Part shown: piece after piece, positions 55,893 through 64,000 of the stretch
Layout of the letters: every line of letters begins with the position of its first letter
Position numbering within the stretch: position 1 is the first letter of the stretch
Source of the DNA: UBA7916 sp036121365
GTDB taxonomy: Bacteria > Pseudomonadota > Gammaproteobacteria > Comchoanobacterales > Comchoanobacteraceae
Reading direction: 5' to 3'
Length of the DNA stretch: 64,000 nt
Assembly (NCBI GenBank): GCA_036121365.1
Contig: JAZAFR010000016.1
Span: forward strand, 1-64,000
Notes under the pieces: generated by a model
Told to the model about the DNA's origin: nothing
What the model saw: the letters and a program-made list of their open reading frames with translations, nothing else
Database searches by the model: none
Translations under genes and position numbers: made by a program

Positions 55893-56951
55893 TCACTTTT
55901 TAAAATATTTGATTGTTTTGGATCCCATTAATCCAAGTATAATGGCTGCCATATGCGTCGCCCCATAGGCCATGTGAAGATGTCCTAGATTGACGAATGT
56001 CTGCGCTTTTGACCTCACCATCATCAGTAACACATAGTAACTGATGGTCACAATCAATGTGAAGCCATAGACCATGGCTGGATGCCTTCGACATGATAAA
56101 TAGTCTGCAAAGATAAACGAAACCATGACCAATATACCCATTGGTAGTGCCATGTGTATTCGCCAAGCAAGCTCAGTTTGCTCTCCCCTTCCTGGGTTGC
56201 CATAAAGCTTGTCGGCGCTCATCTTCATCACCTTGTGCTTAGACCCAAAACCTTTACTCAAGTCCAATGGTATCTGGCTTTCATCAAACTCAAGAACATA
56301 TCTCAGCGCACTGTTTTTATCAAATGTATAACTTTTTCCGTTTTTAAACCGTATGAATGAAATGCCCTCTTTTTTCTCTACGTCCACTTTTTCAGTTGAC
56401 ATCACCGTCAGCCCCTGCCCTTCTTTTAGACTGGTTGCTACAAATAATCCCTTGTCCAGCTTTTTATCCCGGTATATAACCAGCTTCTTTCCCCCAATGT
56501 TGATATTGTTAAACTGTCCCTCTAATGTTCTTGGCATTCTGATATCACTGAGCAACTCTTTAGCATACTCTGTTTGGACCCCGTAGCACCATGGCACCAA
56601 CCAACCGCTGGTTGCAAACAATATCGCACTCAAGAAAATCACCATTGACCCTATTGACAATAACCACCTAGATGGCGACATATACATCTGCATGATGGCC
56701 AGCTCTTGCGAACTTGCAAGCTGTGCATGCGTACTCATCATTGCCCCACAAACACACATGGGCATCAATAAACTCACATACATTGGCCAGCTCAACACCC
56801 ACAATGCAACATTCTGACCAATACTCAATGAAAAAGGCATCATGAATAAGTGCTCTAGAGTCTCAATAAAACTCACCAGCATGGTTGCAATCAATAAATA
56901 TTTTAGCGCTCGAGATAACACAAGCTGCTTGAAATAATTGGTTAAATACAT
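55893..56951 (-). CDS. lptF: LPS export permease LptF
   Basis: The partner of LptG. Membrane segments at both ends (LLIATMLVSFIETLEHLFMM; HMALPMGILVMVSFIFADYL) enclose the periplasmic domain with MPRTLEGQFNNINIGGKKLV. TELAWRIHMALPM corresponds to the conserved LptF ELAWR-S-P motif and separates it from LptG. The ATG at 56951 has GAGGTG upstream and gives 352 residues (E. coli 366); the longer frame to 57005 adds a polar stretch of 18 residues unlikely to be translated. Confidence 0.85.
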   Translation of the reverse strand: MYLTNYFKQLVLSRALKYLLIATMLVSFIETLEHLFMMPFSLSIGQNVALWVLSWPMYVSLLMPMCVCGAMMSTHAQLASSQELAIMQMYMSPSRWLLSIGSMVIFLSAILFATSGWLVPWCYGVQTEYAKELLSDIRMPRTLEGQFNNINIGGKKLVIYRDKKLDKGLFVATSLKEGQGLTVMSTEKVDVEKKEGISFIRFKNGKSYTFDKNSALRYVLEFDESQIPLDLSKGFGSKHKVMKMSADKLYGNPGRGEQTELAWRIHMALPMGILVMVSFIFADYLSCRRHPAMVYGFTLIVTISYYVLLMMVRSKAQTFVNLGHLHMAYGATHMAAIILGLMGSKTIKYFKK

Positions 56952-57085
56952 ATTCACCTCAGGTTTATCATACTGACTTTGCTCAGCAGATGCAAACAAA
57001 TTCATTCTTTTATGTTTGGTTAAGTCATTGACTTTTCAACCATCGTATTTTAAATTAAAACTATATTAATTAATGGGGCTTATTT

Positions 57086-57580
57086 ATGCTTAGGCATTTC
57101 AGTCAGCTGTATTCAAAATCTTGTCGACAATCTTGCCTCTCCTTTTGTGGATACTTAATTGCCTTTCAAATGCTTGGATTTTTATCCAGTGTGATCTCAC
57201 CACCAGACGTATGGTATCAAAACCTGCAAAAATCTCATTTGACACCTCCTTCTGATGTATTTCCCATTGTTTGGCCGCTATTGTATGTTTGTCTTTCAAC
57301 CTATGCTTGGCTGACCTGGAAAAACAAAGAAACTCCTTTTCGCATCAAATTTGCTTTCATCATTCAAATGATCCTCAACTTTACTTGGTCAATCTTATTT
57401 TTTTATCTTCATGCTCTGTGGTTATCTCTACTGTCTATTGCTTGTATGATTCTTTTGACAATTTATATCATCATAGAAGAACATCACGAAAAGAGTAGTG
57501 ACTGGGTTTTACTCGTTCCCTATTTGATATGGATTTCGTTTGCCTTCCATTTGACCAATGTCATCGTTTCACTACAATGA
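57086..57580 (+). CDS. tspO: TspO/MBR family membrane protein
   Basis: TspO proteins are five-span membrane proteins that bind tetrapyrroles and are found in bacteria and mitochondria. The family blocks are present: WYQNLQKSHLTPPSDVFPIV, WPLLYVCLSTYAWLTWK, LNFTWSILFFYLHALWLSLL, and a C-terminal YLIWISFAFHLTN. Length 164, with a slightly longer N-terminus than usual. The gene is divergent from lptF with about 130 bases between. Confidence 0.88.
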   Translation: MLRHFSQLYSKSCRQSCLSFCGYLIAFQMLGFLSSVISPPDVWYQNLQKSHLTPPSDVFPIVWPLLYVCLSTYAWLTWKNKETPFRIKFAFIIQMILNFTWSILFFYLHALWLSLLSIACMILLTIYIIIEEHHEKSSDWVLLVPYLIWISFAFHLTNVIVSLQ

Positions 57581-57830
57581 CATCAGCTCTCTCTTTTATG
57601 GGCCGAATTGATGCTGTTTAGAATATCCTTTTCACCATTGATGATGTATACTTGAACTGTTTTGAGTGACTTTTGCCCGGAACCCAGCTCTATCATGTGG
57701 GATTTATTCCAAATTGGCATAATTTTTCTTCATTGGCTATTTTAGCATATCCTCTAAAAATATTTCCATTACTTTTTTATTCCGCGCCGCTTTTGTGCTA
57801 ATATCAAATTAAAATTTAAATGTATTGAGT

Positions 57831-58265
57831 ATGACCTGCGTCAATTTTGTATTAGACCATCCTGAATCCACCCTGAATCGGCTTGAGTTACTGGGCACTC
57901 TACTGGAAAATTGTCTTAAAAGCGCCACATCGACTTTCTGCCTAGCTCCCGACACAGACTACGCTGACTTTTTGGATGATTTCTTATGGTCTGAACGATT
58001 CTTGTATTTACCACACAAGCATGTCACTTCGACTCATCAATTGGCAACTTTTCCCCAAGTGTATATAGGAACAGAACTGTCATACTCTTCAGGTTGTCGC
58101 TTGATTTTTAATTGTACGAATCAAGTCCTGTCAGAATTTTCAGATGAGTCGAATATAGAATATATTGAGTGGATTACCAACGACCCCTCAGAAAAATCGC
58201 ATATGCGCAAAATTTTTAAGCATTATCAATCCAATAAGATCAACCCCAAACTCATCAGATTGTAA
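57831..58265 (+). CDS. holC: DNA polymerase III chi subunit HolC (retained copy)
   Basis: Chi binds single-stranded-DNA-binding protein and psi in the replicase clamp loader. Typical features are the N-terminal NFVLDHPE, LLENCLKSATSTFCLAPDTD and the central VYIGTELSYSSGCRLIFNCT followed by ITNDPSEKSHMRKIFKHY. 144 residues equal the family (147). The ATG at 57831 is used in place of a TTG two codons earlier. In gammaproteobacteria holC precedes valS; here a valS fragment follows, and a decayed holC lies before the intact valS. Confidence 0.85.
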   Translation: MTCVNFVLDHPESTLNRLELLGTLLENCLKSATSTFCLAPDTDYADFLDDFLWSERFLYLPHKHVTSTHQLATFPQVYIGTELSYSSGCRLIFNCTNQVLSEFSDESNIEYIEWITNDPSEKSHMRKIFKHYQSNKINPKLIRL

Positions 58266-58423
58266 TCATAGCTGTACGCTGTGCCGCATTCCATCGCAAT
58301 GTGAATCTCTTTGTATACGGATTTGATAGGGCCCATTGAAGGTTTTATATTATGGTCCCACCTGACAATGTTCTCGGCAGTGTAGATATGGGTCATGGTT
58401 CTGAACCCCCTCTCATCAATTGA
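58266..58423 (+). pseudogene. 5' fragment of valS (decayed duplicate)
   Basis: Directly after the holC stop the sequence resembles the start of the intact valS at 59862. From 58349 one frame reads IMVPPDNVLGSVDMGHGSEP PLIN then TGA, matching IMIPPPNVTGSLHMGHGFEN of ValS including the HIGH-type site. The original start and further coding sequence are lost. This is the relic of a second valS copy. Confidence 0.8.
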
Positions 58424-58505
58424 AATTCAGTTGGTTATATTGTGTCAAATATTTCCTTATCTTTATCAATGAATCTGTCTCGATAAATATTTATTGAAAA
58501 AAGTG

Positions 58506-58532
58506 TTGACATTTGTAATGTTATATTATATC
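58506..58532 (+). promoter_or_regulatory. Possible promoter of the Q-rich protein gene
   Basis: A perfect TTGACA at 58506-58511 is followed after 15 bases by TATATC (58527-58532), about 30 bases before the ATG. The spacing is short, so the assignment is tentative. Confidence 0.45.
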
Positions 58533-58563
58533 ATTGAAATATTAAAACAATGAGGACACTATC

Positions 58564-59118
58564 ATGTCAAAACAAAGAAGAAGACAGCAACAACAACAGC
58601 GACAACAACGACAGAAGGAACAGGAACAGCAGCAACAGGAACAGCAGCAAAAAGAAAGTTCATGGGGTCATTGGTTTTCCAATGTTTTCTCAAGCACTCA
58701 AAATGTAGCAGGAAAACCCAGTTCAACGCCTGTGCCATCATCTGCACCAGCTGAAGAAGTTACTGACCAACCTAATTTCTGGTCTAAGACGAAAGAAAAT
58801 GTTAAAAATTATTTTGATAACATCTCTTTTGATGGTATGTTCAATAAATTTTCTGAGTTCATCTCATCAATTTTTGAAAAAATCACATCAGTTTTTGAGA
58901 CTATTTCCAAACTGATTAATTCTTTTTTTAATTTTGCAAAGAATACTAAGACTGGCTTTGATCAGATGAAAACTGATTTTGAAAGTTCTAAAAATTTCCT
59001 ACATAGAGCTACAGTTGCAAAAAGTTTCTTTTCAAGGTCAACTGGATTTTCCCCTCGAACAGAATATTCTTCCACTGGTGATGGGGAGGCAAGATACGGA
59101 TCTACTTCTGGTAAATAA
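58564..59118 (+). CDS. Gln-rich, amphipathic-helix protein of unknown function
   Basis: A GAGG site precedes the ATG. The first 35 residues are almost only Gln, Arg, Lys and Glu, encoded by CAA/CAG runs. A Trp-containing segment (SSWGHWFSNVFSSTQN), a Ser/Pro linker and a long region of Phe-rich amphipathic helices follow (MFNKFSEFISSIFEKITSVF; ISKLINSFFNFAKNTKTGFD), which could bind membranes. The Gly/Ser tail is disordered. No family recognised. It lies between the two duplicated holC-valS blocks with its own promoter and terminator. Confidence 0.75.
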   Translation: MSKQRRRQQQQQRQQRQKEQEQQQQEQQQKESSWGHWFSNVFSSTQNVAGKPSSTPVPSSAPAEEVTDQPNFWSKTKENVKNYFDNISFDGMFNKFSEFISSIFEKITSVFETISKLINSFFNFAKNTKTGFDQMKTDFESSKNFLHRATVAKSFFSRSTGFSPRTEYSSTGDGEARYGSTSGK

Positions 59119-59140
59119 TCAAAAATATTCAGACTTTATA

Positions 59141-59175
59141 AATAAAAGAAGGCAATGTCCTTCTTTTATTTTTTT
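59141..59175 (+). terminator. Rho-independent terminator after the Q-rich protein gene
   Basis: AATAAAAGAAGG (59141-59152) and CCTTCTTTTATT (59159-59170) form a perfect 12-base stem with a six-base loop, followed by a T run. It lies 22 bases after the stop and is the clearest terminator in the window. Confidence 0.85.
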
Positions 59176-59491
59176 CAATTTTCATATATTGATGTTTCTG
59201 TTGATATTGAACTCACAGTAATATTTTCCGACCTCAGATTAAAAAACACCAAAATTTATTATACTTTGTGATTGATGACAACGGTATTCATAAAATGGAC
59301 TGACTTTTTCTTTTTCATACACTTTTTTGATTGTCATTTGATCAAAGTCACCATCCACTATGATCATGAGATTGAAACAATCTATTCTGTTTCTTTGCTG
59401 CATGTGATCAAATAGTGTCATTTAGTTTCTTTTTTTTTTCATTTGTGTCTACTTTTATGATAAAATCAATGAAAAATACACATTTGATGGC

Positions 59492-59859
59492 ATGACCAAC
59501 ACACATTTTAATTTGAGTCGTAATGACTTATGTCAAAATCGATTGGATTTTCTTGGTTCTATTCTCGATCCATGCTTTAAAAGTCATATCTCTTCTTTCT
59601 CATTCATGTCATATCTTGCCAGTTCGAAACCTCAACAGCACCAATTATCCCAAGTGCGTCTTGGCATGAATTTATCACAGTCTTCTTGTTGCCGCTTGCT
59701 TTTAAATTGCATCAACCAAGCCCCATTAGAATTTCTAGATAAACCCAATGTTGAACATATTGATGGATCATCAACGGTCCCTCTGAAAAGTCTCATATGC
59801 ACAAAGTTTTTCAGCAACATCAAACCAATAAAATCAACCCTCAACTCATAAGGATGTAA
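59492..59859 (+). pseudogene. holC pseudogene (decayed duplicate) upstream of valS
   Basis: The first 35 codons align with the intact holC (NRLDFLGSILDPCFKSHISS against NRLELLGTLLENCLKSATST). A central block is deleted in frame, so the acidic segment and about 20 residues are missing. SQVRLGMNLSQSSCCRLLLN then aligns again. Near 59760 the frame shifts by one base: in the other frame WIINGPSEKSHMHKVFQQHQ continues to the TAA at 59857 exactly as in the intact copy. The combination of deletion and frameshift makes a working chi subunit unlikely. Confidence 0.85.
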
Positions 59860-59861
59860 TC

Positions 59862-62609
59862 ATGGACACTACCTACAGCCCACATCATATCGAAGACCAT
59901 TGGCATTCACAGTGGGAAGCCCTTGGACATTTTGCACCGAGTGGCAAAGGTGAAAGCTTTTGTATTATGATTCCACCGCCCAATGTCACAGGTAGCTTAC
60001 ACATGGGACATGGTTTTGAAAACACACTCATTGATTGCGTCACCCGTTATAACCGTGCCATCGGTAAAAACACACTGTGGCAAGTTGGTACTGATCATGC
60101 TGGCATTGCCACCCAAATGGTTGTAGAAAGGCAATTGCTTGCCAATAATAAAACTCGCCATGATCTTGGCAGAGATGCCTTTATTGATGCCATTTGGGAC
60201 TGGAAAGATGAGTCAGGTGGCGTCATCACCAAACAACTTAGACGTCTTGGCGCTTCTGTGGACTGGACCCGTGAAAAATTCACCATGGATGCCTCTTTAT
60301 CGCATGCTGTCAGCACTTGTTTCATTAAACTTTATGAAGATGGCTTGATTTATCGTGGCGAGCGTCTAGTGAACTGGGATCCCAAACTGCAAACTGCCAT
60401 CAGTGACCTTGAAGTGATCAATACTGAAACGCAAGGCTCTCTCTGGCATATGCGTTACCCAATCACAGACAGTGATGAATTCTTGGTTGTGGCAACCACC
60501 CGTCCCGAAACTCTTTTTGGTGATACGGCTGTTGCAGTCCACCCAGATGATGCACGCTATCAGCATCTGATCGGGAAAAGCGTGACACTGCCGCTGTGTG
60601 GTAGAACCATACCTGTCATCGCAGATCATGAAGTCAGTACAGATTTTGGCTCAGGTTGCGTTAAAATCACACCTGCACACGACTTCAATGACCATCAAAT
60701 GGGCCAAAGACATCAGCTTGGGCTCATTAATATCATGACTTCAACTGCCCACCTCAACGAGAATGTACCAAAACCTTACCAAGGACTCAGCCGCGAAGCT
60801 GCAAGAGACCAAGTGATTGCTGACTTAACAGATCAAGATCTTATTGAAAAAATTGATGCGCACACATTGCAGCTACCCATAGGCGACAGAAGTGGCGTTG
60901 TCATTGAGCCCTACCTAACCAAGCAATGGTTTGTCAAATGTAATCCGCTTGCACAGCCTGCTATAGAAGCGGTGAAATCTGGCAGAATTCAATTTTATCC
61001 AAAAAACCATGAAAACACTTACTTCCGTTGGTTGGAAAGCATACAAGATTGGTGTATCAGTCGTCAATTGTGGTGGGGTCATCAAATTCCGGCATGGTAT
61101 GATGATACTGGCGCTATCTATGTGGGTAATAGCGAAGCAGAAATCAGGGAAAAGTACAATCTGGATGCTGATGTCCCTCTTAAACAAGATGAAGATGTCC
61201 TTGATACCTGGTTTTCTTCTGCCTTATGGCCGTTTGCCACACTTGGCTGGCCGGAGCAAACCCCTGATCTGGATACTTTCTTCCCCACTCAAAACCTCAT
61301 CACTGGGCATGATTTGATTTTTTATTGGGTGGCTAGAATGATCATGATGAGTCTTTATTGTACAGGCAAAATTCCTTTTGAGAAAGTCTGTATTCACGGT
61401 CTCATCAGAGATGAACACAATGAAAAAATGTCAAAAAGCAAAGGCAATGTCATTGATCCGATTGATTTAATTGATGGCATTTCACTCGATGATTTGCTCA
61501 AAAAACGCACACATGGACTGATGCAACCGGCACTGAAAAATAAAATCGTTCAAAATACCAAAAAGTCTTTTCCCAAAGGCATTGGTGCGCATGGCACAGA
61601 TGCACTGCGTTTTACTTTCTGCGCCCTTGCGACAACTGGTCGCGACATTCGTTTTGACATGCAAAGACTCGAGGGTTATCGTAATTTCTGTAATAAAATT
61701 TGGAATGGCTCACGCTTTGTGCTGAACCTCATTGAATCGGCACCGACAAAGCCCAAGTCAACAGCCCTCGGCGTTTCTGAGCTATGGCTATATCATCGAT
61801 TAGAGCAGGTTAAATCCAAAACCCATGCCTACTATGAAGACTTTCGTTTTGATCACCTTGCTCAGCTTTTATATGATTTTGTCTGGACTGACTTTTGTAG
61901 CTGGGGCATAGAAATGGCCAAAGCCAAAATGGCATCAAGTGACACTGAGTCAACCAATGCCACATTACATACCTTGGTCTCGGTGCTCAAAGACATTTTG
62001 ATTTTGTTGCATCCCATCGTCCCATTCATCACCGAAGCGATTTGGCAGGAATTGAGTAAAAAAATTGATTTAAAAGACTCGAGTATCACCTTGGCAAGCT
62101 ACCCCAAAGCTGTCTCAGCGCACTCAAACTTTGATCAACTGCCTGCTATGGATTGGCTCATTGCTACGGTTAGCTCCATACGTACCATGCGCTCTGAAAT
62201 GCAAATTTCGCCTGCAAAAGAAATCCCTGTGATATTACAGAGCATCGATGCTGATGCCCATACTTTTTTTGGGCAACTACAAAACCTACTACAACAGCTA
62301 TCCAAATCAAAAATCACTCTACAAAAAGAAGAGCCCCTCAATCCGTCGGCCAATCAAATTTCAGGCAATACAACGATTCATATCCCGTTAGAGGGTTTAA
62401 TTGAAAAGAATGAAGAAATCTCACGTGTTGAAAAACAAATTGCAAAGATATCTAAGCTTTTGATGCGCGGAAAAGGCCAATTAAAAAATCCCAATTATGT
62501 CAATAATGCGCCAAAAGACATTGTTGATGAAGTCAAACTTCAAGTCAAACAATGGGAAGCAGAGATTTCAAGATATCAGAAGCATTTGACTGTTCTTGCG
62601 AAATTATAA
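59862..62609 (+). CDS. valS: Valyl-tRNA synthetase
   Basis: ValS charges tRNA-Val. The HIGH-type site is PPNVTGSLHMGHGFEN near residue 40 and the KMSKS loop is HNEKMSKSKGNVIDPI near residue 525. The editing domain (residues 190-330) has TTRPETLFGDTAVAVHP and GSGCVKITPAHDFND. Anticodon-binding and C-terminal coiled-coil (KNEEISRVEKQIAKISKLL) complete it. 915 residues against 951 in E. coli. The start lies two bases after the end of the decayed holC. Confidence 0.96.
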   Translation: MDTTYSPHHIEDHWHSQWEALGHFAPSGKGESFCIMIPPPNVTGSLHMGHGFENTLIDCVTRYNRAIGKNTLWQVGTDHAGIATQMVVERQLLANNKTRHDLGRDAFIDAIWDWKDESGGVITKQLRRLGASVDWTREKFTMDASLSHAVSTCFIKLYEDGLIYRGERLVNWDPKLQTAISDLEVINTETQGSLWHMRYPITDSDEFLVVATTRPETLFGDTAVAVHPDDARYQHLIGKSVTLPLCGRTIPVIADHEVSTDFGSGCVKITPAHDFNDHQMGQRHQLGLINIMTSTAHLNENVPKPYQGLSREAARDQVIADLTDQDLIEKIDAHTLQLPIGDRSGVVIEPYLTKQWFVKCNPLAQPAIEAVKSGRIQFYPKNHENTYFRWLESIQDWCISRQLWWGHQIPAWYDDTGAIYVGNSEAEIREKYNLDADVPLKQDEDVLDTWFSSALWPFATLGWPEQTPDLDTFFPTQNLITGHDLIFYWVARMIMMSLYCTGKIPFEKVCIHGLIRDEHNEKMSKSKGNVIDPIDLIDGISLDDLLKKRTHGLMQPALKNKIVQNTKKSFPKGIGAHGTDALRFTFCALATTGRDIRFDMQRLEGYRNFCNKIWNGSRFVLNLIESAPTKPKSTALGVSELWLYHRLEQVKSKTHAYYEDFRFDHLAQLLYDFVWTDFCSWGIEMAKAKMASSDTESTNATLHTLVSVLKDILILLHPIVPFITEAIWQELSKKIDLKDSSITLASYPKAVSAHSNFDQLPAMDWLIATVSSIRTMRSEMQISPAKEIPVILQSIDADAHTFFGQLQNLLQQLSKSKITLQKEEPLNPSANQISGNTTIHIPLEGLIEKNEEISRVEKQIAKISKLLMRGKGQLKNPNYVNNAPKDIVDEVKLQVKQWEAEISRYQKHLTVLAKL

Positions 62610-62783
62610 CTGTGATTGACATCTGCTAATGCTAAAACATCTGGGGCGCGTAAATTTGATCAGTAGTTCCTCGAATGTGTTTTTCATTTTTCACTTGGTT
62701 TCGCGGCCAACATTAAAGAGTAAAATTGACTTTTTCCTGCATGATTTATCCATATGGTCTATAACACTCTTGCCATACAAATA

Positions 62784-64000
62784 ATGAATAGTTTTATGTC
62801 GGTATATACTCAAGAAATTATAACTAAAATCAGAACCACCGTAGAAGGTCTTTCTGATCAAGATCAGAATAAGTTTTCTGATCAGTTAATCTTTCTCGAT
62901 CAATTAGAGACATTAATACAGCAGCAATCTACTTTGAAAGAAGCAGCTGAACCTTCACCTTCCTCCGAGAATCAACCTACTATCAGCCAACGAATTCAGG
63001 AACTAGAAAAGAAGATAGATGAAAATATCGCTATGCCATTATATGAGAAACTGACCACAAAACCAGAAGGCCAACAAATGGTTGCTAGGCCTTCGGAATT
63101 TTCTACTATGTATCCTTTATATCTTTTTAACTTGTTAGGTGCAATCCCATTATTTGGCATTTTTTTTCGTGCGTTGGTTAAGTTACAAGAAAAAAACACA
63201 CAATCTCAACAAATATCTGATGGACCTGAAACACCACAGCCTCCAGTCACACCTAGGTTAGATAAGGAGCTACAACAATTTTTATCATTTCGTTCTAAAT
63301 TCCTCTCTCGAGAACTGTTAAAACAATCTATCGTGACCAAATTGCAAGATTCTCATGAAAAACTAAGTGGTAAAGCACCAGATATGATTAGACGCATCAA
63401 AGCACTAAAGCATACTGCTACTTTTAAATCAATATTGTCGCAATATTATCTGCTTGAACTCGATCTAGATAAGACCAGTTCTCCACTAGAAAAAAAAGAC
63501 ATTATAAAATTTGAAAACTCCATTACAAGGGCAGAAACAGAGCAACGTGCATATATCTCTGATCAGGTTTTAAAAAATTCTGATCCTGCCATTCAACAAC
63601 AACTTTCTGATATCAGTCACTATGAAGATACTTTAAAACACTTAACATCAAGCTATGATATTAATGAACGAGAAGCTGTTCACTTTATAGATCAAGACGA
63701 GAATGTATTTTTGCAATCAGTTCTAACTGAACATACTAAGCGGAGGCAACAACTGGCTTTAGATATGAGGAAATATTCAGATCAATGTAAGAAATTTTTT
63801 CCTGCCATTGCAAATTTAGAAACCGCACTGGCATTCGCTGACCCTAGCGCCCAGATGCGTTTTGTTAACATCATGAAAAACTCCTCTGATAACGACCTGG
63901 AAAAAGATCTGAGCGACTATGTTAAATCTTTTGACTCAGATTTTTTAAAAACAGCTACCCTAGAACTCACAGAATTAGAAAAAACACCCGGTTTTCGCGC
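62784..64000 (+). CDS. Coiled-coil membrane protein, 3' end cut by window edge
   Basis: The frame is open from an ATG at 62784 (or 62796) to the end of the window, at least 405 codons without a stop. The N-terminal 90 residues are polar and coiled-coil-like (QPTISQRIQELEKKIDENIA). A hydrophobic segment (STMYPLYLFNLLGAIPLFG and IFFRALVKL) near residues 110-135 is followed by a Pro-rich linker and helical sequence. Composition and helix style resemble the 832-residue protein at 41154, but no shared module is seen in the visible part. Family unknown; effector-like by appearance. Confidence 0.75.
   Translation, partial: MNSFMSVYTQEIITKIRTTVEGLSDQDQNKFSDQLIFLDQLETLIQQQSTLKEAAEPSPSSENQPTISQRIQELEKKIDENIAMPLYEKLTTKPEGQQMVARPSEFSTMYPLYLFNLLGAIPLFGIFFRALVKLQEKNTQSQQISDGPETPQPPVTPRLDKELQQFLSFRSKFLSRELLKQSIVTKLQDSHEKLSGKAPDMIRRIKALKHTATFKSILSQYYLLELDLDKTSSPLEKKDIIKFENSITRAETEQRAYISDQVLKNSDPAIQQQLSDISHYEDTLKHLTSSYDINEREAVHFIDQDENVFLQSVLTEHTKRRQQLALDMRKYSDQCKKFFPAIANLETALAFADPSAQMRFVNIMKNSSDNDLEKDLSDYVKSFDSDFLKTATLELTELEKTPGFR

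Noticed and set aside
59239..59421. 60-codon minus-strand frame before the holC pseudogene
   Set aside because: The start lacks a ribosome site and the peptide has no recognisable features.

Overview
The window reads as chromosome of a host-associated gammaproteobacterium with low G+C content, most like a Legionellales/Coxiellaceae-type intracellular bacterium. Three things point there. Core gene order is gammaproteobacterial: bamD divergent from rluD-pgeF, corB-type gene divergent from ffh, rpsP-rimM-trmD, holC-valS, lptF/lptG, and an mraZ-to-murG dcw cluster. Metabolic markers include a mevalonate-pathway-type decarboxylase and a pyrophosphate-type phosphofructokinase. Many large, poorly conserved proteins are scattered between core genes (ankyrin, LRR, coiled-coil and low-complexity types), as expected of effector repertoires. 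No tRNA, rRNA, CRISPR array, transposase or prophage was seen. The lineage assignment is inference; no 16S or marker search was possible.

Layout: 1-4.3 kb holds an ankyrin-repeat protein cut by the left edge, gene debris and a secreted two-domain glycosyltransferase. 4.4-8.7 kb holds bamD, rluD, pgeF and a DegP/Q protease. 8.8-16.5 kb is an accessory stretch: membrane and secreted unknowns, an orphan HPt protein, a GHMP decarboxylase, two LRR-like proteins and a very acidic protein. 16.5-27.8 kb is the minus-strand dcw cluster mraZ-rsmH-ftsL-ftsI-murE-murF-mraY-murD-ftsW-murG, preceded by a consensus promoter and an array of AAGTGG boxes that looks like the MraZ operator; the usual downstream half (murC, murB, ddl, ftsQAZ) is absent here. 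28.4-34.1 kb holds two adenylate kinases, one with a Sec signal peptide, around two unknown proteins. 34.1-36 kb is a compact operon of a CorC/CNNM protein, two small proteins and the cytosolic adk. 36.3-40 kb is ffh, rpsP, rimM, trmD. rplS, normally next to trmD, lies 7.6 kb away because two large paralogous proteins (832 and 1186 aa) and a small secreted protein sit between. 48.6-52.7 kb is PPi-PFK plus an MFS/acyltransferase/acyl-ACP-synthetase fusion whose last domain looks dead. 52.8-57 kb is lptG and lptF separated by a multiply frameshifted pseudogene. 57-62.6 kb is tspO, then a duplicated holC-valS block in which copy 1 kept holC and copy 2 kept valS, with a Q-rich protein between. The right edge cuts a coiled-coil membrane protein.

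Together: the conserved genes cover outer-membrane assembly (BamD, LptF/G, DegP/Q), peptidoglycan synthesis and division, ribosome and translation functions (Ffh, S16, RimM, TrmD, L19, RluD, ValS), replication (HolC) and nucleotide balance (Adk). Accessory proteins have been inserted between, and sometimes inside, ancient operons. The most notable candidates for undescribed biology are the paralogous module proteins inside the rpsP-rplS operon and the exported adenylate kinase.
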